Of a stretch of 64,000 nucleotides of DNA, positions 57,218-64,000 are shown piece by piece (positions within the stretch are counted from its first letter, which is position 1; every line of letters begins with the position of its first letter). The stretch comes from Hydnum rufescens UP504. Its lineage: Eukaryota > Basidiomycota > Agaricomycetes > Cantharellales > Hydnaceae. The DNA lies in the NCBI GenBank assembly GCA_014904985.1, contig MU128931.1:124001-188000 (forward strand). Direction: 5' to 3'. Both the position numbers and the translations under genes were made by a program. The notes beneath the pieces are model-generated. The model was not told the DNA's origin, did not search any database, and worked only from the letters and a program-made list of their open reading frames with translations.

Positions 57218-57632
57218 TCTTCTCCTTGCTGGTTCCGTATGCCCTATGTACTTTTCATGAATATGCCATTCTTGAAAGTATCTACAATTGCCTTAGGATT
57301 GTCCGGAGAAGATACTCGTCTCTGAGTTGAAGAAATCGCCGATTAAGATATGCAACCAAGGAATACTTTTCTGGGGACAATGATAATACATCGAGTGGAT
57401 GAAACGCTATTGCACAGATGATAAATCACGCGGAACATAACAGCCCGGCGACTGGCAATGGGCTTTGAATACACTGAGCGCAATAATGACGCTACCCTCC
57501 TTTGAATTTACCTGCCGCTGGTTGGATGGACACCCAATTATCCAGCTCCTGTACCGAAGACAAGACTTCAATCGACGAAGTGTACAACACGGGCGGGCGA
57601 GAAACATCAACAAACCACACAAGGGTATACAT
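57218..57632. other. Convergent gap between RPL27 and the CCCH gene
   Basis: About 415 bp holding the two 3' ends. Small open frames here lie mostly in flank or antisense and are not supported. Confidence 0.4.
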
Positions 57633-60101
57633 TTACGATTCGTCATCCATGTCGAACATAGCATCATCCGGAATGGTAGGTCGCGACAGAGGACTTGAGG
57701 TAGGGTGACCGAACCACGGTCTGCGTAAGGACGAATTTACAGTGGTCGATATCGGAACAGATGGCGGAGATTGCTGGGCAGCTCCGTTAGTGGCACTCAG
57801 ATTTCCGAGGCCAGAGGTCCGAGGAGGGGACGTGATGCCTGCAGGACTAGGGCTGCTGCCGGTGGCGAGAGACCCACGGAGTTCCGAGTTCTTAGCCCAA
57901 TTTGTTTGTTGTTGCTGGAAGCCATCGTGGGGACTGCCACCAGATCCTGGCGGTGGACTGACGGGGTTCGTAGCTGGAATAAGATGTAATCGACTCAAGC
58001 CCGCAGCGAGACCTTGAGGGAGGCTCTGGCCTGGCTCGTGGGAGCGTAGGGCCCTTGAAGACGGCGAAAGCGCCATGTGAGGGCGTGGAGCGTCTCCCAA
58101 AGGTCGAGAAGGATGTTGGTGTAAGCCATAATAAGAGGAATCATTAGGTGCGAATACACCACCGGGGCCGTGGGCGGCTGAAGTGAGGCCACCAGCGAGG
58201 CGGGAAGGCGTAAAGGCGACGTCTGGAGAAGGTGCGAAATGGAGGGCGTCGATCGAGGAGCTTGTGGGGAATTGAGAAGTCGTGTCCTGTGTTATTCCGT
58301 TAGTCCGGTGCAAATGGCCAGATAAAAATGCTGCAGATGCATTGGACGTTCCAAGGAACGATGAAGACGCTCCATCGCCAGCTGCAGAGCCTGATAGTGC
58401 ATCCTGCTGAAGAGGCCGCCCCTCACGTGCTGTCGTAGAGGGCAAACGCTGAGTCGATGAGCCATCTACTCCCTCAGGCCCATCAACCCACAACCCACGG
58501 ATATTGTTTAAGAGGTTGTTTGCTGGAACAGAGTTGACGAATCGAGGCTGGGAGTCGGAGAATGTGAAAAGTGCTGGGTTGTTTCTGTTCATCCGTCGAG
58601 ATCGCTCGTCAGGAGTAAGGAGTTCATTCAAACTCGACGGCAAAAACTCCTCCAAGTCGTCGTCTGGCATGTTATTGGTGTTCGTGGGCTGGTCCTGGGC
58701 CTTGCCAAGGAATGTGCTCGCTGGAAGGGACCCTCTGTGAGCCCCGCTATCCCACATACCAGGGACTCCCCGGGCGGCTAACAGGTGATGGTCCCCCACA
58801 GACACTGTATGTTTATGATGAGCACGCGTCGGAACGGAGCCACCTTGACCGTATGTCACAAAGAGGGATGTTGATCCAGGGGTAGAGAACGGCGACGTCC
58901 CAAATCCTCCAGGCGCAGAAGGATCAAATTCGAACTTGTTTGCTGGGGGGGAGGTTGCAGGCGAGAAGCCATTCACAGTCTGGCGTGCGCGGGCGAGCGA
59001 GATGCCACCTGAAGGGGGCGAGGTTGCGCCTTTGGAAGGAGAACCACCAATCCATGAGGTGGCGGGAGGGGAACCAATTGGGCCGAATCCCCGGTCACTG
59101 GAAGGATTAGCACGATGGAGAGAACGAGATTGAGGAATTGGGGAGGGTCTTCGTGGTGAGTCACCGGGTGTGTCCACCAGCGAGGCAGTTGAATCGAGGG
59201 GCTTGGTTGTAAGGGGCGCGTCAGGTCGGTATGGAGGTGAATGCGAATCGGAGTCCGTAGGAACTGAATTTTGTTGACTAGGTACATTCGAAGAACGATC
59301 AGCGCTCCCAGAGTTTATGCCAGCTGCTGCCGCTGCAGCAAAGGAAGAGAGTCCTAAGGGACGGCGCAAACTCTCATCTGATCGTCGGAAGTCTGAATCA
59401 TGGAGAGGTGCCTCGGAACCAGTGGCAGATACCGTCGGAGGGGCTTTCCCAATCATCATAGGAGGACGAGATGACATCGTCTGTCTTGCTGCACTTGCAG
59501 GTGTCGAAGGCACGGTGGCTTCACTGGCCCCTTTCTCTATGTTGCCTTCACGTCGATCGGTGGGCGTTAGCCGTTTGTTCTCGCGGTCGCTCCGCTCCTT
59601 CCCAGGGGTTGGCGTTGCAGCATTTAGGGTCTTTCCCTGAGCATTGGCCTGTTCCGCCCGCTTATTCTTGCGGTCCATGGACAAGGGTTGGCCGGGAAGG
59701 ACATGGGCCAGCGCACACTTGTGACCAAACTTACAGCTCCCTTTTATGTACCACTGGCATATACCCTTTTGTTGCCCAGGTTCGGCAGCCAAGTGCGAGA
59801 ATGGACAGGAAGCACCAGCCGTGCACGCACCCTGTCGATAAAACTGACAAAGGACGTATGAGAGTGTGTGATACGACCCGTTGTTAGAAAGTGTACAACA
59901 CACCTTGCAAGGGACATGACTGAGATCCTTGGCTGTGAGTTTTGAAAGCTTTAAGAGATGCAGAACAATGCGTAAGCACGACGTCGTACCCTTGGTTGGT
60001 TTGCCGCCGCCCCTAGCACCTTTTTCACGATTCTCACCCTCTCGGTCACCGTCTACTTCGAGATCCCTCTGATGATCTCCGCCATTCTCCTGTCGTGCCA
60101 T
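57633..60101 (-). CDS. CCCH zinc-finger protein
   Basis: CCCH fingers of this type usually bind RNA. After MARQENGGDHQRDLEVDGD and a Gly/Lys-rich stretch, two introns (about 59929-59989 and about 59845-59905) set up finger 1, PCKFYRQGACTAGASCPFSH. Finger 2 is ICQWYIKGSCKFGHKCALAH. Both have spacing C-x7-C-x5-C-x3-H. Everything after about residue 170 is a single very long exon, low in complexity and rich in Ser, Pro, Gly and Thr, with one better-ordered block, SLNELLTPDERSRRMNRNNP. The two-finger N-terminus with a disordered tail resembles the fungal Lee1-type group; I do not assign an orthologue. The introns inside finger 1 mean that the unspliced open frame overstates its N-terminus. Confidence 0.85.
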   Translation of the reverse strand: MARQENGGDHQRDLEVDGDREGENREKGARGGGKPTKGTTSCLRIVLHLLKLSKLTAKDLSHVPCKVCCTLSNNGSYHTLSYVLCQFYRQGACTAGASCPFSHLAAEPGQQKGICQWYIKGSCKFGHKCALAHVLPGQPLSMDRKNKRAEQANAQGKTLNAATPTPGKERSDRENKRLTPTDRREGNIEKGASEATVPSTPASAARQTMSSRPPMMIGKAPPTVSATGSEAPLHDSDFRRSDESLRRPLGLSSFAAAAAAGINSGSADRSSNVPSQQNSVPTDSDSHSPPYRPDAPLTTKPLDSTASLVDTPGDSPRRPSPIPQSRSLHRANPSSDRGFGPIGSPPATSWIGGSPSKGATSPPSGGISLARARQTVNGFSPATSPPANKFEFDPSAPGGFGTSPFSTPGSTSLFVTYGQGGSVPTRAHHKHTVSVGDHHLLAARGVPGMWDSGAHRGSLPASTFLGKAQDQPTNTNNMPDDDLEEFLPSSLNELLTPDERSRRMNRNNPALFTFSDSQPRFVNSVPANNLLNNIRGLWVDGPEGVDGSSTQRLPSTTAREGRPLQQDALSGSAAGDGASSSFLGTSNASAAFLSGHLHRTNGITQDTTSQFPTSSSIDALHFAPSPDVAFTPSRLAGGLTSAAHGPGGVFAPNDSSYYGLHQHPSRPLGDAPRPHMALSPSSRALRSHEPGQSLPQGLAAGLSRLHLIPATNPVSPPPGSGGSPHDGFQQQQTNWAKNSELRGSLATGSSPSPAGITSPPRTSGLGNLSATNGAAQQSPPSVPISTTVNSSLRRPWFGHPTSSPLSRPTIPDDAMFDMDDES

Positions 60102-60249
60102 GCTCTGAACCGGAAGGATCAGAATGAGTGAGGCTCGATGAGTGGGACGACTGCCTACACTTTAGGAAACAAGTTTTGAGTCCGGTGGTTCAATTTTTTT
60201 CCAATTCCCAAAGGCCATAACAATTGGAAACTGATTAGGTGTGAAGGCC

Positions 60250-61789
60250 TCATCTAATGGCGGCGCGCGAAATACAGACACCCTCTTCACCACCCACAGC
60301 CACTACATCCTCCCGCCCCCATTCCACACTCGTAATTTTCCTCTTGCTTACATCAGTAAACCCCTCAAAACTTGCAACTGCATTCTTTGAGCTCCTGATG
60401 TCCCATAGTCGCACCATACCATCCTGACAAGCCGCCAGGAAATGATGCGGAGATGTCGGGTGCGTCTGAATCGCCACCGGCGCCGACGTATTGGTGAACA
60501 TGATGGGCTGCAAATTCGACGGAAAGTCTAGATGCAATGAATGTGAGCGAGCGAAAAATAAGTAAGCCAAATGTGCCACATATTACCGGACGCAGAATAT
60601 AGTAGTACGTTTCTGTCGCACAAGCCACCGAGGATAGATCGAGAATCAGCACTCAAGGCCAGATCAACCATCGCTCGCTCAGGTGACGTCTGCAGCGCAT
60701 CTCAGAAGGGATACATCAAATCAATGTCTGGGCTCCACGTACCGCAGTGCCGGTGCAGAGTCCAACCTCCAAATCCACGAACGAACGGTGCAGTCCCATC
60801 CAGAACTGAACGCTTTGCCGTCATCATCGAGGGAGAATAAGGCCTTTGATACACGCCCTGTGTGCGATTTGAGAACAGTGCTGGGTGCCTTGCGTTTCGG
60901 AGGATGGACATCTGTCCGTGCGGAGGAAGTCGCGAGTTTCCGCCGTTTCCTTGTGGGTTCTTCGCTGGACACAGGAACGGGAACCTCGTCTTCTTCTGGA
61001 ATATCTGAAGTCCAGAGTCCAATGAGATGGTCCCAACTTGCTGTAAGTAGATGTGTTCCTGAGCCATTAGCCCTTATCGAGGAGACAGAAGCTGTGTGCA
61101 AATGTAATGAAGCAAGGCCTCGTGCGGTCCCACCCTCAATTGAGGAGATTCTTGCTGTCGTGTCGTAGGATGAACTAATGATAAGCATCGCGTCTGGATT
61201 TTGATGTGGGATCCAGGATACGTCGCTCACTGGTCCAGTATGGCCTGAAACAGTGTGAAGAACCTCATGGCTCTCGTTGAAGACTCGGACTTCAGTATCA
61301 TAGGACCCAGTGAGAAAGTATCTGCCAGATGGAGTGGATCAGCAGATCGGTCTCCAACAAGGCTCGTGCACTCACCCCTTCTTTGCGACAGATACCGAAG
61401 ATACCCAATCAGAGTGAGGCAAAGACGATATTTTTTGGGGGGGAAGAACCGAAGGGATATATTCAATTTCTATTATTTCTTCCTACACAACACGGCATGA
61501 TGAGGCAAGATGTAATTATATTCAGTGGGAACACGACTGACGAGAAAAATAGGCGCACCTCTCCCAATTTTTTCTCTACACACCAGTCCCCCAAGGTTGA
61601 CGAAAGAATTTCGCCATTTATGATAAAATCGAAGGGAACAGGAGTTGGCAAGCTAAGCACTTGATTTATGAGCTGGGAGAGATGATATCTCCTGAATGCG
61701 ACGGGAAGCATATATGGCTCGGCGGGAATTTGGTACGAGGTCTGAGTCTTGAGAATAACCTGGACATTTCGTCCATTATTACTCTCCAT
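60250..61789 (-). CDS. YTM1: Ribosome biogenesis protein Ytm1/WDR12
   Basis: Ytm1 works with Nop7/Pes1 and Erb1/Bop1 in 60S subunit maturation, and is removed by the AAA protein Rea1. The N-terminal ubiquitin-like NLE domain is clear: VQVILKTQTSYQIPAEPYML, then FRRYHLSQLINQVL and VPFDFIINGEILSSTLGDW. An intron (about 61492-61559) leads to EEIIEIEYIPSVLPPQKISS and LPHSDWVSSVSV, the family junction before the WD40 propeller. WD repeats follow: ILTGSYD-like text near 61310, SYDTTARIS, GTHLLTASWDHLIGLW, KAFSSGWDCTVRSW, MVDLALSADSRSILGGLCDR and PHHFLAACQDGMVRLWDIRS, with SVEWGREDVVAVGGEEG at the end. The start is 98 bp from the divergent GPI19 start. Confidence 0.93.
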
Positions 61790-61887
61790 CGTGAATACCC
61801 TAAGGTTCCCAAAGGGTGTTCAGTGGAGGATTGAAAGAAAATTTTGATTCCGCTTTCTCCTCAAAGCATCTACTATCTACTACAAGT
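61790..61887. promoter_or_regulatory. Shared divergent promoter of YTM1 and GPI19
   Basis: Only 98 bp lie between the two start codons, the tightest divergent pair in the window. No TATA element was recognised. Confidence 0.5.
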
Positions 61888-62482
61888 ATGAGCAATGAGT
61901 GGGACAGCCCTGCGGCGGTCAGTATTCGTTATTTTTGATACAGCACGGGATTCCATCGAGGAGGACACGTAGGACGCTAAAGCCACTGGAGGCGGAAGAG
62001 CTCGCGAGTTTTATGGCTTCGTCGCGGTCGTCCTGACCAGTTTGGCTTGGATCATTTTTCTCATTTGGAGCATCGTCCCAGATCACTGGCTACTCGCTGC
62101 TGGAATCGAGTGGTACCCAAGCAGGTTTGCAAGTGTGTGTTAAGGGTCCTGCTGTTACTGACAATGGTAATAGGGAATGGGCCATACTTCTACCCTCGTA
62201 CTCTATCATCTTGGTTCTGCTTACGTACTGGACGTATTTGCACTGGCAGCATCCAATACTCCAGCTTTCGAAGAACTGAGAGCACTGACAGGTTTGTTTC
62301 TTTTTTCATCCACATGACTTGTATTTATCTGGAATTCAGACGAGTACGCCATTATTCCGAGCACGCAAGATGGTGCCCCGAATCCGTATCTAGCGCACTC
62401 GTCTCAAAATGTGGTTCCGGAAATCTACGACCTTCCGATTGGCATAGTGAACCGAGTCCTATACCACCGAGACATGGATTGA
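61888..62482 (+). CDS. GPI19: GPI19 / PIG-P, subunit of the GPI-N-acetylglucosaminyltransferase complex
   Basis: Gpi19 is a small ER membrane protein of the same complex as Gpi2. Exon 1 reads MSNEWDSPAA (61888-61917). An intron ending near 61970 leads to DAKATGGGRAREFYGFVAVV, LTSLAWIIFLIWSIVPDHWL and LAAGIEWYPSR, the first membrane hairpin with the family YPSR motif. A further intron (about 62125-62173) gives EWAILLPSYSIILVLLTYWT, the second span. After an intron (about 62295-62339) the tail is DEYAIIPSTQDGAPNPYLAH and ends YDLPIGIVNRVLYHRDMD, all typical of PIG-P. Two spans and about 155 residues fit the family. Confidence 0.93.
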
Positions 62483-62619
62483 ACACAACCTACTTGGGTT
62501 AGTTTGCTTATGCGTATGCATGTGGACTTCCTGACGCTGCCTGTCAGGCGGACCGTTCGGCCCGGGCAGATTGATATATTAAGTCACTACACTGGTTCTT
62601 TCTCTTCTCTTCTTGAATC

Positions 62620-64000
62620 ATGTCCTTTGGAAAATCCCTCACTCTCAACACTGGTGCGAAGATCCCTCGGATCGGCCTCGGTACATGGCAGTCCAGACTG
62701 AAGGAGGTCGAACACGCTGTTAGCAGTAACTCATATGTATGGTTCGGATCGATCGACTTGACATTTGCTTTACAGGTCGAATTCGCCGTTCGCCATGGTT
62801 ACCGCCACCTAGACCTTGCTCAAATCTACCAGAACCAAGATGAGGTGTGCCTCTATTCGCCGTGCTGGAGGAAAATCGAGTTTGTCTTCTCTGATCTCAC
62901 CCCTCGTAGGTCGGTGTGGCCCTGAAGAAAGTCATCCCATCTGTGGTCAAGCGTGAGGACATTTTTATTACCAGCAAGGTATAACCACGTTGTTCTACCT
63001 GGAGCTGGCGCTTAACGTACTCGTTCCTTGACATAGCTGTGGAATTCCTCGCATCAACCACACTTAGTCGAGAAGGAACTCGATCTTACTCTGAAGCAAC
63101 TGGGACTTGATTATCTCGATCTCTATCGTTCGCCCTTTCCTTCAGCCATCATCGACAACCGTCTGATCCGTTTTTGGTAGTGGTTCATTGGCCTATTGCA
63201 TTTGCTCCTGGAAACCGACTTCTCCCAATCGGTCCAGATGGTTGGGCAGAGCTTGATCTGGAGACCTCCCTAGTCGACACGTGGAAGGCTATGATCGCGC
63301 TGCCCAAGTCCAAGGTAGCCTTCGTTCTGAGTTCCGACTCATCGTGAACGCTTATCCGGTTCGTTTTGGTGCTCAGGTTCGGGCTATCGGTGTGAGCAAT
63401 TTCTCCATCGAAGCTGTCGAGGGCATCATCAAGGCCACAGGTGTTGTTCCTGCCGTGAATCAAGTCGAGGCCCACCCTCTCCTTCTCCAGGATGACCTAG
63501 TGAACTACTCCAAAGAAAAGGGGATCCACCTCACTGCGTACTCCCCCCTCGGTTACAACTCGGTTGGCATCCCTAAATTGACTGACTGGCCTGAAGGCGA
63601 GTCTCGATGAACTGTAAAGGCGTGCCTAATGACCTCTGAGACCATATCCGAATTAGTTATCAAAATTGCAGAAAAATATGGAGCGACGCCAGCGCAGGTC
63701 CTTATCGCATGGGGAACCAAGCAAGGTTACAGCAGCATTCCTAAGAGCGTCAATGATGGTGTGGACTCTTGCTGTTATAATAGAGTCTGACGATCACATC
63801 CTCATATGCGTTTACTCAGAACGCATCGCCATTAATTTCAAAGAAGTCGAGATCTCCGACGAGGACTACGAGACACTTACTGCACTTGGAAGGGAGAAGC
63901 CAACCCGGTGCTCTCGGGACCTTGTTACGGTTGCTCTCCAAGATCTGATCGTCTTTTCACGTTTAGATACAACATCCCATTCCGTTTTACACCTCCTGTC
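62620..64000 (+). CDS. Aldo/keto reductase, cut by the window end
   Basis: NADPH-dependent reductase of aldehydes and sugars, cytosolic. The start [20 protein letters not shown] leads to GLGTWQS. Introns separate [20 protein letters not shown], where the AKR signature Asp and Tyr (D of HLDLA, Y of IYQN) are seen. [16 protein letters not shown] has the catalytic-type Lys, and [19 protein letters not shown] the His, across an intron at about 63130-63179. [20 protein letters not shown] and [20 protein letters not shown] follow, then AYSPLG and IPKSVN, the cofactor-binding end. The last exon begins [11 protein letters not shown] and runs off the window. The substrate cannot be told from sequence alone. 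Confidence 0.9.

Noticed and set aside
1..64000. CRISPR arrays, bacterial operons, riboswitches
   Set aside because: Introns, eukaryotic gene content and absence of regular spaced repeats rule these out.

Overview
The window is nuclear DNA of a filamentous basidiomycete, most likely an Agaricomycete. The genes are split by many short introns (mostly 50-70 nt, GT-AG), intergenic gaps are small, both strands are used, and the recognisable proteins are eukaryotic and fungal: a Tup1 corepressor, a Skt5/Chs4 chitin-synthase activator, GPI-anchor enzymes and membrane-anchored P450s. A Cantharellales (Rhizoctonia-like) source is a guess from gene style, not something the sequence proves. I saw no tRNA, rRNA or CRISPR array.

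Left flank (1-15.9 kb). A tandem repeat of about 310 bp occupies the first kilobase. Then come GPI2 (first step of GPI-anchor synthesis), a broken cis-prenyltransferase, an SKT5/CHS4-like gene with a CaaX end, exonuclease 1, mitochondrial asparaginyl-tRNA synthetase, Sm D1, the 18S rRNA modifying enzyme TSR3 and a SAP30BP/HCNGP-type protein. Many exon joins were checked for phase by hand, and some genes have first exons too short to show as long open frames (EXO1, SMD1, GPI2).

Centre (15.97-44.7 kb). This is an amplified and decaying block whose unit is GPI8 (catalytic subunit of GPI transamidase) followed by a cytochrome P450. There are three near full-length GPI8 copies plus separate 5' and 3' fragments, and five or six P450 copies. 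A CK1-like kinase follows two of the P450s. One GPI8 (15973-17659) and one P450 (34995-37043, 526 codons over nine exons, all phases consistent) look intact; the others carry nonsense codons, frameshifts, deletions or fusion joins. A truncated multicopper oxidase, a small inverted-repeat element and an unrecognised spliced gene lie among them.

Right flank (44.7-64 kb). An unrecognised coiled-coil protein, TUP1, a CDF zinc transporter, then a dense run that is mostly about ribosomes: RRP36, EGD1/BTF3, RPL27, a CCCH zinc-finger gene and YTM1. It ends with GPI19 (PIG-P) and an aldo/keto reductase cut by the window edge.

Two themes recur. Three GPI-anchor genes (GPI2, GPI8, GPI19) lie within 61 kb. 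Single-base indels also appear both in repeat copies and in a gene that should be essential (EGD1), so part of the apparent gene decay may be assembly error.
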